Below the pieces are notes generated by a model. The model did no database searches, was not told the origin of the DNA, and was given only the letters and a program-made list of their open reading frames with translations. A stretch of 64,000 bases of DNA from Candidatus Zixiibacteriota bacterium (GTDB lineage Bacteria > RBG-13-66-14 > B26-G2 > WVWN01): contig JAUWLW010000006.1 in NCBI GenBank assembly GCA_030613505.1, forward strand, positions 1-64,000. The letters run 5' to 3'. This document shows, one piece after another, positions 48,691-57,956 of this stretch. The first letter of the stretch is position 1; every line of letters starts with the position of its first letter. Made by a program: the position numbers and the translations under genes.

Positions 48691-49965
48691 TTAATCGACA
48701 ACGCTCGCGGTAACGCCGTTGGGCATGGCGCCGTCGAAACGCGCCAGCGCGTTTTCCTGTACGCCGACGTCGAGCAGGCAGTTCCTCCCGACCGCGAAAT
48801 GCGCCGGTATTCGCACCCGCTTGCCGACCAACGTTATCCCGCGGCTCAGCTGTTCCGGAAAATCCTCGTTCGGCCGGGGTTCGCCGACGTCGTCGCCCAC
48901 GCGGGCGCCCGGCCCTACGCCGGCGAACTTGTCCAGTATCACGCGGTCCAACGACGCGCCGGCGCCCACCCGCGTCCCATCCAGAACTATCGAATCCTTA
49001 ACCCGCGCCCCCGCTTCGACGTAGACCCGCCGGAATAGTACCGAGTTTTCCACGCGGCCGTTTATTATGGACCCGTCGGCGACGAGGGAATTTACCACCT
49101 CCGCCTCCGGCCCGAACTTCACCGGGGGGTCGTCGGGGAGTCTGGTGTATATGGGCCAGGCCGGGTCGTCGAGCTTGCAGGCCGGGTTTTCGGCCAGGCA
49201 CTCAAAGGTTACGTCGTAGTAGTCGTCGACCGTGTCTATCCGGGCCCAATATTCGTCGTGCCGGTAAGCGGCGACGGCGCCCTCGGCGACGGCCGGCGCG
49301 ACGACGTCGGCGACGACGTCCGTGGCGCCCCGCGTCTCCGCCTGGCGTAATTTGTCTACCAGGAGAGAGCGGCCGAATACGTATATACCCGTAGACGCGT
49401 ACCAGGAGCCTTCGGCCGGCGCGGCGACGCCCACCGCGGCGACGACGTTGCCGCCGCCTATTTCGACCGCGTCGTTTCGGCCCGGTTGGGGCGCGGCCAT
49501 TTTCTTAACGACGAGCGTTACGCTCGCGGGCGAAACGGCGTGGAAGTCCAATAGCGGCCGGTAGTCCATTTTGTACACGCCGTCGCCCGAGGCCACGACC
49601 ACGCAATCGAAGCGTTCGTCGTCGACCACTTCCAGATTTTGGGCCAGCGCGTCCGCCGTCCCTTCGTACCAGTGGGTCTCGCCGCCGCGGTAGTAGGGCT
49701 CGAGCAGGCGGATGCCGCCGTCGCGTCGGTCGAGGTCCCACGGCTTGCCGATGCCGACGTGGGCTTTCAGCGACTCGGGGAGATATTGGGTGACCACGCC
49801 CACGTTGGTTATGCCGGAGTGAGTGAGGTTGGACAACGTGAAGTCGATGAGGCGATAGTGGCCGGCGAAGGGAACCGATGCCTTGGGGCGGACGCGGGAG
49901 AGGGCGAGCAGGCTGTCGCCCCGGCCGCCGGCGAATATCATCGCGAGGACGTTGCGCATCGGCAT
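48691..49965 (-). CDS. Degenerate glgC paralogue (GlgD-like nucleotidyltransferase)
   Basis: A 424-residue protein homologous over its length to the glgC product at 39431. The order of motifs is kept, but key positions differ: MIFAGGRGDSLLALSRVRPK lacks the Arg-Leu of GlgC, and the catalytic loop reads VASGDGVYKMDYR where GlgC has GDH. The beta-helix tail (VVNSLVADGSIINGRVENSV) is intact. This is the pattern of GlgD-type regulatory subunits that pair with active GlgC, though it could be a separate sugar-nucleotide enzyme. Its ATG lies directly after the parB stop (TAAATG), so it is co-expressed with parAB, which is unusual. Confidence 0.75.
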   Translation of the reverse strand: MPMRNVLAMIFAGGRGDSLLALSRVRPKASVPFAGHYRLIDFTLSNLTHSGITNVGVVTQYLPESLKAHVGIGKPWDLDRRDGGIRLLEPYYRGGETHWYEGTADALAQNLEVVDDERFDCVVVASGDGVYKMDYRPLLDFHAVSPASVTLVVKKMAAPQPGRNDAVEIGGGNVVAAVGVAAPAEGSWYASTGIYVFGRSLLVDKLRQAETRGATDVVADVVAPAVAEGAVAAYRHDEYWARIDTVDDYYDVTFECLAENPACKLDDPAWPIYTRLPDDPPVKFGPEAEVVNSLVADGSIINGRVENSVLFRRVYVEAGARVKDSIVLDGTRVGAGASLDRVILDKFAGVGPGARVGDDVGEPRPNEDFPEQLSRGITLVGKRVRIPAHFAVGRNCLLDVGVQENALARFDGAMPNGVTASVVD

Positions 49966-50808
49966 TTACGAGGAGCCCTTTTTTAACATAGCTTCCGCCA
50001 ATCGGTTGAGGTCTTCGGCGCTGTAGTAGTGGACCTTGACGGTGCCGCGCTTCGCCGAGCCGGTTATGGTTACCTTCGTCGCGAGCGACTTCTCGAGCCG
50101 GGCGGCGAGGTCGTCGAGGTACGGCGCGGCGCCCCGGCGGCGGGGGGCTTTGGGCGCCACCCGCTTCGCCAGCGCCTCGGCCTGCCGCGCCGAAAGGCCC
50201 TCCCGGCCTATGCGCCGGGCGAGCGCTATCTGGCGCGACTTGGGCTCGACGCCCACCAGTGGCCGCGCCTGGCCCGCGGTGAGCTTGCCCTCCCCCAGCA
50301 TGGCCAGCACCGGCGCCGCGAGCGCGAGCAGCCGTAGCGCGTTCGTGACGGCGGCGCGGCTTTTGCCCACCCCCCGGGCGACGGCCTCGTGGCTCAGGCC
50401 GTACTCGTCAACCAGGACCCTGAACGCCGCGGCCTCCTCCACCGCGTTCAGGTCCTCGCGCTGCAGGTTCTCCACCAGCGTCAGCGGCAGCATCATTTCG
50501 TCGGGGACGGCGCGGATGACGCAGGGGACGGCCCTCAGGCCCGCCTTGCGGGCGGCCAGCAGGCGACGCTCCCCGGCGACCACTTCGTAGCCCTTGCCGG
50601 CGCGGCGCACGACGAGCGGCTGCAGGATGCCGTGCTCCCGGATGGAAGCCGCCATCTCGGCCAGCTCGTCCGCGCCGAAGCGGCGGCGCGGCTGCCGCGG
50701 GTTGGGTTTTATCAGGTCTACGGCGATTTCGCGGACCACGGCGCCTTCCGCGGCGCCGGGCGGTATCAGTGCCTCCAGCCCCCGCCCCAGCACTTTCTTA
50801 GCGGCCAT
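49966..50808 (-). CDS. parB: Chromosome partitioning protein ParB
   Basis: A 280-residue CTP-dependent DNA clamp that loads at parS and spreads. It has the N-terminal [10 protein letters not shown] element, box [21 protein letters not shown], and the [19 protein letters not shown] and [19 protein letters not shown] motifs around residues 77-125 that form the CTP pocket and its switch. A helix-turn-helix follows ([23 protein letters not shown] near 145), and a C-terminal dimerisation helix ends KKGSS. Its start overlaps the parA stop by 11 bases. Two parS sites lie upstream of parA. Confidence 0.95.
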   Translation of the reverse strand: MAAKKVLGRGLEALIPPGAAEGAVVREIAVDLIKPNPRQPRRRFGADELAEMAASIREHGILQPLVVRRAGKGYEVVAGERRLLAARKAGLRAVPCVIRAVPDEMMLPLTLVENLQREDLNAVEEAAAFRVLVDEYGLSHEAVARGVGKSRAAVTNALRLLALAAPVLAMLGEGKLTAGQARPLVGVEPKSRQIALARRIGREGLSARQAEALAKRVAPKAPRRRGAAPYLDDLAARLEKSLATKVTITGSAKRGTVKVHYYSAEDLNRLAEAMLKKGSS

Positions 50809-51562
50809 CTCCTAAAACCTCCTGCGCGAGCGCAAGGTACGCCTGCGCGCCGCTCGAGGCGGCGTCGTATAAAAGGACGGGCAGGCCGAAGGAGGGCGCC
50901 TCGGCCAGCCGCACGTTGCGGGGTATGACGGTCCGGAAGACGGCGTCGCCGAAGTAGCGCCGGATCTCCTCCGCCACCTGCACCGACAGGTTGGTCCGGC
51001 CGTCGTACATGGTGAGCAGCACGCCGTCCAGCTCGAGCGACGGGTTGAGCCGCTCGCGCACCAGCGCCAGCGTCTCCATCAACAGGCCCACGCCCTCCAG
51101 CGCGTAGTACTCGCATTGGATGGGGAGGAGCACCGACTCCGCGGCCACGAGGGCGTTGACGGTCAGAAGCCCCAGCGAGGGGGGCGTGTCGATGAGGACG
51201 TAGTCGTATTGGTCCGTGACCTCTTTTAATTTAAATTTGAGTCGCGCCTCGCGGTCCTCGGCGTCGGCGAGTTCGAGCTGGGCGCCTACCAGCCGGGGGT
51301 GGGAGGGCGCGAGCTTGAGGCCCGGGACGCCGACCTCGACGACGACGTCCGAGAGCGTGGCCCCGCCCAGCAGCAGCTCGTACGTAGTGGCCTGCAGCGC
51401 GTCGCGGTCGACGCCCAGGCCCGAGGTGGCGTTGGCCTGCGGGTCGCAGTCGACCAGCAGGACCGGGCGCTCCGCGGCCGCCAGCGCCGCGGCCAGGTTG
51501 ACGGCGGTGGTCGTCTTGCCGACGCCGCCCTTCTGGTTCGCGATCGCGACGAATTTCTTCAT
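50798..51562 (-). CDS. parA: Chromosome partitioning ATPase ParA (Soj)
   Basis: A 254-residue deviant-Walker ATPase that segregates ParB-bound origins. The P-loop is [20 protein letters not shown] at the N-terminus, with the signature Lys, followed by [14 protein letters not shown] and a switch region [15 protein letters not shown] near residue 124. Length is that of the chromosomal Soj type without an N-terminal HTH. It is the first gene after the parS pair and is coupled to parB. Confidence 0.95.
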   Translation of the reverse strand: MKKFVAIANQKGGVGKTTTAVNLAAALAAAERPVLLVDCDPQANATSGLGVDRDALQATTYELLLGGATLSDVVVEVGVPGLKLAPSHPRLVGAQLELADAEDREARLKFKLKEVTDQYDYVLIDTPPSLGLLTVNALVAAESVLLPIQCEYYALEGVGLLMETLALVRERLNPSLELDGVLLTMYDGRTNLSVQVAEEIRRYFGDAVFRTVIPRNVRLAEAPSFGLPVLLYDAASSGAQAYLALAQEVLGDGR

Positions 51563-51573
51563 ATCAGCGTTTA

Positions 51574-51589
51574 CGTTTCACGTGGAACG
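51574..51589. other. parS site (variant)
   Basis: CGTTTCACGTGGAACG, a near-palindrome differing from the TGTTTCACGTGAAACA consensus at three positions, immediately upstream of parA. Confidence 0.75.
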
Positions 51590-51599
51590 GCAGGGCCGA

Positions 51600-51615
51600 T
51601 GTTTCACGTGAAACC
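51600..51615. other. parS site
   Basis: TGTTTCACGTGAAACC, identical to the parS consensus except for the last base. It abuts the rsmG stop codon. Confidence 0.9.
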
Positions 51616-52268
51616 TACTCTTTTATTACCTCGACGAGGAGGCGCGGTTTCGTAAGCGTCGGCAAATTATATTCGTGAATGTTGGCCAACCGCCCTCCCG
51701 CGGCGCCCGCCTCTTTTTCGAGGCCCGTTAACCTCTTACCGGCCACGTCCCCCAGGAAGAGCACCGCCCGGCCTCCCGCTTTGACCAGCGGCAACGACAA
51801 CTTCAACGCGACGTCCGCTCGGGCAAACGCCTTCGCGCAAGCCACGTCGAAGGCCGCGCCCGCCAATTCCTCCGCCGGCCGCGCATCCACGGCGACATTC
51901 CCCAACTCGAGCTCGGCCGCGGCCAGCCGTAAATACTCCGCTTTGCGCGGGGACGGTTCTATTAACGTTATTTTTAAATCCTCCCGCACGATCGCGAGCG
52001 GCAACCCCGGGTAGCCACCGCCGGAACCCACGTCGGCCAGCGTTTCGGCCGTCCCGGGCGGCGCCAATTCTTGCAATTTCAAGCTATCCAAGACCAAATG
52101 GACGACGTACGCCTCGGCCTCGAGCAGCGCCGAAAGCTTCGCCCGTTTCCGGTATTTTTCGTGGAGCGCGGCGAGCTTTTTCAGCTTTTTCCGCGCCTTT
52201 TCGCCGGTTTCGGCCAGGTATTTATCCAAAAAGAAGCCGATGTCGGCTCTAGCTGTTCGCGCACCCAC
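51615..52268 (-). CDS. rsmG: 16S rRNA (guanine-527 N7) methyltransferase RsmG (GidB)
   Basis: A 217-residue SAM-dependent methyltransferase acting on the small subunit rRNA. Motif I is LADVGSGGGYPGLPLAIV near residue 78, followed by ITLIEPSPRKAEYLR and a conserved CAKAFARADV near residue 145, the family signature in place of the usual ARA. The N-terminus (GFFLDKYLAETGEKARKKL) is as expected. The start is a GTG in the ORF track; a nearby ATG is in another frame, so the exact N-terminus is uncertain. Stop codon TAG touches a parS site. Confidence 0.9.
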   Translation of the reverse strand: MGARTARADIGFFLDKYLAETGEKARKKLKKLAALHEKYRKRAKLSALLEAEAYVVHLVLDSLKLQELAPPGTAETLADVGSGGGYPGLPLAIVREDLKITLIEPSPRKAEYLRLAAAELELGNVAVDARPAEELAGAAFDVACAKAFARADVALKLSLPLVKAGGRAVLFLGDVAGKRLTGLEKEAGAAGGRLANIHEYNLPTLTKPRLLVEVIKE

Positions 52269-52299
52269 GTCGGCATATTAACTCCGGCCGCGCGGCCTG

Positions 52300-54114
52300 T
52301 CAACCGCGTTTTCCCTTGATAAACCGCAATAGGACTATCAAATCCGCGGGCGTGACGCCCTGCAGCCGCGACGCCCGGGCGAGCGTCGCCGGCCGGACGC
52401 GTTTGAGCGTGTCCCGCGCCTCGCTCGAAAGGCCCGTAACACCCTCATAATCCAGGTTTTCGGGTAACAACGCCTCTTCGTAGGCCGCGAGCGCCGCGGC
52501 CTCCTCCTCTTGCCGCCGGACGTACCCCGCGTACTTTATATCCGTCTCGACGCGGGCCCGCGCCGCCTCGCCGAATTCGGATATTTCGGGCAACTCTTCG
52601 GTTAAATATTCCATAGTGACCTCGGGGCGCTTGAGCATTTCCGCCGCGGCCTTCCGGCTCGAGCCCTCGCCGACCTTCCGCTCCTCCAACGTCTTACGCA
52701 GGCCGGTTACTTCCTCCCGGAATCGGGCCAGCGCCCGGCGGCGCGCCGGTTTGACCAGGCCGAACCGATACCCGTACTCGAGGAGGCGGTCGTCGGCGTT
52801 GTCCTCGCGGAGGCGGAGGCGGTACTCCGCCCGGGCGGTGAACATGCGGTACGGCTCGACGTGCTCCTTGGTGATGAGGTCGTCGACGAGGACGCCTATG
52901 TACGCCTCGTCGCGGCGGAGCGTGAACGGCTCGTCGCCTCGGCAGGCGAGCGCGGCGTTGACGCCGGCGACGATGCCCTGCGCCGCGGCCTCCTCGTAGC
53001 CGGAGGTCCCGTTTATCTGGCCGGCGCAGTAGAGGCCGGGGACCGCTTTAGCCTCCAGCGTCGCCTCGAGCTGGCGCGGCGGAACGAAGTCGTACTCCAC
53101 GGCGTAGCCGGCCCGCGTCATCCAGCAGTCCTCCAGGCCGGGGACCGTCCGCAGCGCCGCCTCCTGGACGTCTACCGGCATGCTGGTCGCGAAGCCGTTG
53201 ACGTAGAACTCGTCGAGGCGGCGGCCCTCGGGCTCGAGGAAGAGCTGGTGGCGCTCGCGGCCGAAGCGCACCACCTTATCCTCGATTGACGGGCAGTACC
53301 GCGGCCCGACGCCGACGATGACCTTCTGGAAGAGCGGCGAGCGCTCGACGTTGTCCATCAGCAGCTGCGCCGTCCGCTCGTTGGTGTACGTTACGTAGCA
53401 GGGGAGTTGTTGTACCTTTAAATAAGGCCGCGTAAAGGCGGGGCAGGGTTCGTCGCCGAGTTGGACCTGCGTCTTGGCGAGGTCCACCGAGCTAGCCTTG
53501 ACGCGGGGCGGCGTGCCGGTCTTCAGGCGGCCGATGTCTATGCCGAGGTCCCGGAGCGAGTCCGACAGGCCCTCGGCGGGCGGCTCGCCGACGCGGCCTC
53601 CCGCCTCTTGCCGCATGCCGACGTGCAGCAGGCCGTTTAAAAACGTCCCCGGCGTGAGGATTACGCGGCTCGAGGGGAAGAAGACGTCCCCGGCGATCAC
53701 CCCTTCGACGCCCGAGTCGCCCGCGGCTATTGCCGTAACCGTCGCCTGGCGGAGGTCGAGGTTGGCCGTACCCTCGAGGAGCCGTCGCGCGCGGCGCCGG
53801 TAGTCGTCGCGGTCGCATTGCAGCCGGGTCCCGCGGACCGCCGGGCCCCTGGAGCGGTTCAACGTCCGACCCTGGACCGCGGCGGCGTCCGCCAGCAGGC
53901 CTATGGCGCCGCCGAGGGCGTGGACCTCCTTGACGAGGGGGCCCTTGCCTAAGCCGCCGACGGCGGGGTTGCAGGACATCAGGCCGACGGTGTCGAAGCG
54001 GCCGGTCAGCATCAGCGTCCGGCAGGCCATCGCGGCCGCGGCTCGAGCGGCCTCGACGCCGGCGTGGCCGCCGCCCACGACGATCACGTCGTACGATTGG
54101 GGGTAGGTCCACAT
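52300..54114 (-). CDS. mnmG: tRNA uridine 5-carboxymethylaminomethyl modification FAD enzyme MnmG (GidA)
   Basis: A 604-residue flavoenzyme that with MnmE modifies U34 of certain tRNAs. The FAD-binding glycine motif [20 protein letters not shown] is at the N-terminus, [21 protein letters not shown] near residue 48, [20 protein letters not shown] near residue 80 and the C-terminal helical domain ([19 protein letters not shown]) that contacts MnmE. I start it at the ATG at 54114; the ORF-track ATG 24 bases upstream lies inside a hairpin. Downstream of it are rsmG and parAB, upstream the pentapeptide gene. Confidence 0.94.
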   Translation of the reverse strand: MWTYPQSYDVIVVGGGHAGVEAARAAAAMACRTLMLTGRFDTVGLMSCNPAVGGLGKGPLVKEVHALGGAIGLLADAAAVQGRTLNRSRGPAVRGTRLQCDRDDYRRRARRLLEGTANLDLRQATVTAIAAGDSGVEGVIAGDVFFPSSRVILTPGTFLNGLLHVGMRQEAGGRVGEPPAEGLSDSLRDLGIDIGRLKTGTPPRVKASSVDLAKTQVQLGDEPCPAFTRPYLKVQQLPCYVTYTNERTAQLLMDNVERSPLFQKVIVGVGPRYCPSIEDKVVRFGRERHQLFLEPEGRRLDEFYVNGFATSMPVDVQEAALRTVPGLEDCWMTRAGYAVEYDFVPPRQLEATLEAKAVPGLYCAGQINGTSGYEEAAAQGIVAGVNAALACRGDEPFTLRRDEAYIGVLVDDLITKEHVEPYRMFTARAEYRLRLREDNADDRLLEYGYRFGLVKPARRRALARFREEVTGLRKTLEERKVGEGSSRKAAAEMLKRPEVTMEYLTEELPEISEFGEAARARVETDIKYAGYVRRQEEEAAALAAYEEALLPENLDYEGVTGLSSEARDTLKRVRPATLARASRLQGVTPADLIVLLRFIKGKRG

Positions 54115-54129
54115 ACCTCTATTTTGCGG

Positions 54130-54149
54130 CCCAGACATTCGTGTCTGGG
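54130..54149. terminator. Perfect stem with UUCG-type loop between mnmG and the pentapeptide gene
   Basis: CCCAGACA, TTCG, TGTCTGGG on the plus strand (loop CGAA on the minus strand), located right after the pentapeptide stop and before mnmG; no T run follows. Confidence 0.5.
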
Positions 54150-54150
54150 G

Positions 54151-55707
54151 TTACCTACGGAACGCCCGCCGTAGCGCGAGGATGGCGAAAGTTAATAATG
54201 CGCCGCCGGTTAATTTCTGGGCTGTATTAATTAAGAAATCGATGGCTGGTGCTTCGCGGGGCGGTAGCGTTATAAAGTTTTTAAAAGCCGACCAAAATTT
54301 GCCCCACAAGAATTTGATCGGTTCTAAATTATCTATAGGGAGTTTTATTGATATATATTCCCAAGGATAGATGAAATTACCTTTTATTAAATCGGACATA
54401 CCTGCTATTTCGTTTGCGAAACTTACAATGGTTAGCATTACGAACGAAACGTACCAAAGGGTTAAAAGCCAACCCAAGGGCCTAATAACGTCTTCGCCGT
54501 AATTACTCACGTATTTATATATCCTTAGGAAGAATTTTTTCGAATCCGGGAATCTTGGGTCGGCGAGTAGCATTTCCATTTGACCTACGTGGAAATCGGA
54601 CGCTTGTTCAAAAGCGAGTCGGCTTTCGAAATTTTGCCTTATTAAGCGGTAAATTTCGCCTACTCTTTCATAAGTCATTTCTTCTTCGCCTATGAGGTCT
54701 TCTTCACGTACGGTTTTTCTTTTATCACCTTCGGTTTTCCATATGGTTTCTTCGAATCCGAAAATTCCCGGGTTTTTTATTGCCGTAGTTCCCGTAAAGC
54801 GCCATTTTCTTACTGATGTTTTATAAGTGTAGACTTCGCTTTTATCGTAGAAATGGCAATAGGTTAAATCTATTTCCGCTTCGGGGATTATTATTTTTAT
54901 ATTATTTTCTTCATCCCTAATGAATTCGCTTTTTGCGTCGCGGGCGTAATTATTAACCACCCGGTCTAAGAATAGATAGTTGAAGCATTCTATTCCTATA
55001 AATAAACCCCGTCGCCTAAACTCGGCTTCGGAAAAGTACGTTTCGCCTTTAAACGTCGCACGATGGAATAAGGTGGCTTCTTTAAACACGGCGGTTGTGA
55101 AACGAGTTTCCCCCAGGAACTTAGCGTTGGAGAAAATTGCTTTTCCTCCGAAAAAATTACCGCGGAAATCTGCTTCTTCGTGGAATTCGGCCCCCCTAAA
55201 ATTAGCCTCGGCCAAGAACCGGCCCTTTCGAAAATCCGCTACACAAAAAAACTTCGAATCCGCGAAATTCGCTTTTAGGGAAAATAAAGACTCGCTAAAA
55301 TCCGCGAAGCCTGGGTATTCTAACGTACCCATAGTGGTATACATTTTTATTAGAAGGAATTCCGGACACCGGCGGAATTCCGTTGCAACGAATACGACTT
55401 GCCCTTTAAATTCTAGCCCCGCGAATTCCGCATCTCCGTAGAAGACCGCGTTAGTAAAGGTAATATGAAAAGGTATTTCTTTAGGGAATCTCCATTCTCC
55501 GAAAGGCGGGAATACGAAATACGAACAATCGAATAATATAACGGCTTTGTTTTCCGCTTCCTCGTATTCCTTAAGTGTTTCTTCGAAGTATGTTTTGAAT
55601 CTTTCCCAAAAATCCTTAGGTTTCTTTTTATCTATAGGCGCATGGAAAATACAATCTCCTTCTTTCGTTTCCGCGTCCCTTCCGCACCAACAGTTTTTTC
55701 CGCTCAT
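54151..55707 (-). CDS. Pentapeptide-repeat protein with C-terminal ion-channel-like domain
   Basis: A 518-residue protein. Residues about 80-240 are pentapeptide repeats of the A(N/D)FxxAxF type, for example ADFSESLFSLKANFADSKFF and ANFRGAEFHEEADFRGNFF, which form a right-handed beta-helix. A helical linker (VGEIYRLIRQNFESRLAFEQ) leads to two membrane segments (LGWLLTLWYVSFVMLTIVSF and GGALLTFAILALRRAF), the arrangement of potassium-channel-like sensors. No canonical selectivity filter is visible. The gene is much more AT-rich than its neighbours and interrupts the usual mnmE-mnmG order, strongly suggesting recent acquisition. The ATG at 55707 has GGAGG upstream. Confidence 0.75.
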   Translation of the reverse strand: MSGKNCWCGRDAETKEGDCIFHAPIDKKKPKDFWERFKTYFEETLKEYEEAENKAVILFDCSYFVFPPFGEWRFPKEIPFHITFTNAVFYGDAEFAGLEFKGQVVFVATEFRRCPEFLLIKMYTTMGTLEYPGFADFSESLFSLKANFADSKFFCVADFRKGRFLAEANFRGAEFHEEADFRGNFFGGKAIFSNAKFLGETRFTTAVFKEATLFHRATFKGETYFSEAEFRRRGLFIGIECFNYLFLDRVVNNYARDAKSEFIRDEENNIKIIIPEAEIDLTYCHFYDKSEVYTYKTSVRKWRFTGTTAIKNPGIFGFEETIWKTEGDKRKTVREEDLIGEEEMTYERVGEIYRLIRQNFESRLAFEQASDFHVGQMEMLLADPRFPDSKKFFLRIYKYVSNYGEDVIRPLGWLLTLWYVSFVMLTIVSFANEIAGMSDLIKGNFIYPWEYISIKLPIDNLEPIKFLWGKFWSAFKNFITLPPREAPAIDFLINTAQKLTGGALLTFAILALRRAFRR

Positions 55708-55717
55708 CTTTCCTCCT

Positions 55718-57064
55718 TCACTTCCCAATACAAAACCGACTGAAAATCTCGCCGTAGATCTCCTCGATATCTATGGCGCCGACGATGCGGCCGAGGGCGT
55801 CGGAGGCCAAACGCAGCTCCTCCGCGCCCAGCTCCTCGATGCCGCTTGAGGCTAGGTGCTCGCGGGCGCGGTAGAGCGAGGCCGCGGCCTCCTCCAGCAA
55901 CCGCCGCTCACGAGCGGAGAGCGACAGCTTCCCCGGCCCCTCCTCGGCGGCGTCGCGCGCGGTCGCGCGGCGGACCAGCTCGGCCACCACCTTGTCTACG
56001 CCGCGGCCCGTCCTGGCCGATATCGCCAGCCGGTCCTTCCGCGCCAGCGCCTGCGGCCACCCCGCCGCTAACGGCAGGTCGCACTTGTTCACGACGTGGA
56101 TGAGCTTTTCCGGCGCGACCATCGGCTGCTTGCGCGGCGGCGGCCGCGAGCCGTCGTCCAGCCAGACAACGAACGCCGCCTCCTCCACGTACGCCCGGGC
56201 GCGGCGAATCCCCTCCTGCTCGACGACGTCGTCGCCCTTCGCGTCCAGGCCCGCGCCGTCGGAGAGGCGGAAGAGGATCCCGCCCGCTATGTACGGCGCG
56301 TCGATGCGGTCCGTCGTCGTGCCGGCCCTGGCCGTCACGATCGCGCGCTCCTCGCCCAGCAGGCGGTTGAAGAGGGTGGACTTGCCGACGTTGCGCCGGC
56401 CTGCGATGGCGACGGTGAGGCCCTCCACCAGCGCGGCGCGGTCCCGGCTCGAGGCCACGAGGGCCCGCGCGCCGGCCTCCGCGGCGGCGACCAGCGTCAG
56501 GACCCTTTCGCTCTTGACGTCCTGCTCGAACTCCAGCGCGGCCTCCACCAACGCCCGGGCGGAGAGGACGCGCTCGCGCAGGCCGTTTATTTTATCCGAT
56601 AGCTCGCCCGCCAGGCGGCGGAGGGCGTCGGCTCGAGCCTCGGCGGTGCGCGCGTCGGCCAGGTCCGCGACGGCCTGCGCCGCGGCGAGGTCGAGCTTGT
56701 CGTTACCGACGGCGCGCCAGGTGAACTCGCCCGGCTCCGCGGCGCGGGCGCCGGCGGCGTACAGCGCCTCCAGCGCGGCCTCCAGTACCGCCGGGCCGGC
56801 GTGGGTGGTCAGCTCGGCCATGTCCTCGCCGGTGTAGGAGTTGGGCGCGGCGTAGAGGACGAGGACGGCGCGGTCGACGACCTCCGCCGTCTCGGGGTGG
56901 ACGAGGTCGCCGACGCGGGCGACGCGGGGGGCGGCGGCCGCCCGGGCGCGGAAGACCTTGTCGGCTATCTCGCGCGTCGCGGGGCCGCTCAGGCGTATTA
57001 CGGCCAGCGCGCCCCGGCCGGGGGGCGTCGCCACGGCGGCTATGGTGTCGCCGTCTCGAAACAC
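55718..57064 (-). CDS. mnmE: tRNA modification GTPase MnmE (TrmE)
   Basis: A 448-residue GTPase partner of MnmG. It has the N-terminal tetrahydrofolate-binding domain (DTIAAVATPPGRGALAVIRL and PGEFTWRAVGNDKLDLAAAQ), a Ras-like G domain with G1 GRRNVGKSTLFNRLLG near residue 222, G2 TTTDRIDAPY and G4 VVNKCDL near residue 325, and the C-terminal helical domain ending in the invariant CIGK. The G3 motif reads LSDGAGL instead of the usual DTAG, so GTP hydrolysis may be altered. GTG start. Confidence 0.93.
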   Translation of the reverse strand: MFRDGDTIAAVATPPGRGALAVIRLSGPATREIADKVFRARAAAAPRVARVGDLVHPETAEVVDRAVLVLYAAPNSYTGEDMAELTTHAGPAVLEAALEALYAAGARAAEPGEFTWRAVGNDKLDLAAAQAVADLADARTAEARADALRRLAGELSDKINGLRERVLSARALVEAALEFEQDVKSERVLTLVAAAEAGARALVASSRDRAALVEGLTVAIAGRRNVGKSTLFNRLLGEERAIVTARAGTTTDRIDAPYIAGGILFRLSDGAGLDAKGDDVVEQEGIRRARAYVEEAAFVVWLDDGSRPPPRKQPMVAPEKLIHVVNKCDLPLAAGWPQALARKDRLAISARTGRGVDKVVAELVRRATARDAAEEGPGKLSLSARERRLLEEAAASLYRAREHLASSGIEELGAEELRLASDALGRIVGAIDIEEIYGEIFSRFCIGK

Positions 57065-57095
57065 TTATGGGCTTTATCCGCGTAATTCATAAAGA

Positions 57096-57119
57096 TATCC
57101 CGCCGTCGCCGGCGGGATA
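57096..57119. terminator. Perfect hairpin between jag and mnmE
   Basis: TATCCCGCCG, four-base loop, CGGCGGGATA; on the minus strand only a short T run (ATATCTTT) follows, so termination is uncertain. Confidence 0.5.
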
Positions 57120-57149
57120 CGATTTTAAATAATATCGGCTCGCCGGCCG

Positions 57150-57956
57150 TTAGGAGGGCGGTTGTTTCTTTTCGGGGCCGTCACCCTTGGGCTTGCGGCG
57201 GCGGCGGCGCGAGCTTTTGGCGCGCTTGGCGCCGGCCTTCTCGGGTTCGGACGTTTGCGCGCGCGGTCTACTGGGCGGCCGGGCGCGGCGTTCGCCCTTG
57301 GGTTTGCCGGCGGCCTCGGGCGCTCGTTTGCGCCTGGCGGCGGCGGGGTAGACGACTACGTGGCGCTTGTTGCCCGTGCCCCCGCTCTCGGTCACGACGC
57401 GGCCGTCGCGCTCGAGGGTCATGTGGACCGTGCGGCGGTCGCGGGGCGTCATGGGCGCCAGCGCCTCCTGCGCCCGGCCCGAGGCGATGCGGTCGGCGGC
57501 GGCTCGCGCCAGCCGTTGCAGCTCCTCCTCGCGCGAAATTTTGTCCTCCGCGAAAGAGGCCTTTACGGCTATCTTGTTTTTCGCGCGCCGGTTGACGACC
57601 AGCTCGACGACGTGGGCCAGCGCGTCGGCGAAGTCCTCCTCTTTCTGGAATTGGCGCAGTTCGTGGCCCGCGAGCTCGAGGTGAACCGTGTGCTTGTGCA
57701 TCTCGACGCGGGCCTCGACCGGGACCGGCAAGAAGGACACGATGCGATTAATTATTTCGGCGGCGTCCTCGAGGACGTTCTCCTCGACGATAGTGACGCG
57801 AACCGTAACTCGCTTGAACCCCAAGAAACCGAACATGCCGCGCGGTTCTTCTCGTAATACCTCGACTTTGACGTCGTCCACGTCGGCGCCCAGGAGCTCG
57901 AGGGCGCGCCGGGTCGCGTCTACGCGCGAATTCCCTTCCACTTCTACGGTACGCAT
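57150..57956 (-). CDS. jag: RNA-binding protein KhpB/Jag
   Basis: A 268-residue protein with three parts: an N-terminal Jag domain (RTVEVEGNSRVDATRRALEL and EPRGMFGFLGFKRV), a KH domain and an R3H domain (MTPRDRRTVHMTLERDGRVV). The C-terminal 70 residues are a very basic, disordered tail rich in Arg and Lys (RRKRAPEAAGKPKGERRARP), longer than in most homologues and likely RNA-binding. It partners KhpA in other bacteria and acts on cell-division and envelope mRNAs. The start overlaps the yidC stop (TAAATG), so the pair is coupled. Confidence 0.9.
   Translation of the reverse strand: MRTVEVEGNSRVDATRRALELLGADVDDVKVEVLREEPRGMFGFLGFKRVTVRVTIVEENVLEDAAEIINRIVSFLPVPVEARVEMHKHTVHLELAGHELRQFQKEEDFADALAHVVELVVNRRAKNKIAVKASFAEDKISREEELQRLARAAADRIASGRAQEALAPMTPRDRRTVHMTLERDGRVVTESGGTGNKRHVVVYPAAARRKRAPEAAGKPKGERRARPPSRPRAQTSEPEKAGAKRAKSSRRRRRKPKGDGPEKKQPPS

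Noticed and set aside
52255-52290. ATG-initiated alternative N-terminus of rsmG
   Set aside because: The ATG (MPTWVREQLE) is in a different frame from the methyltransferase; a frameshift is possible but not shown.
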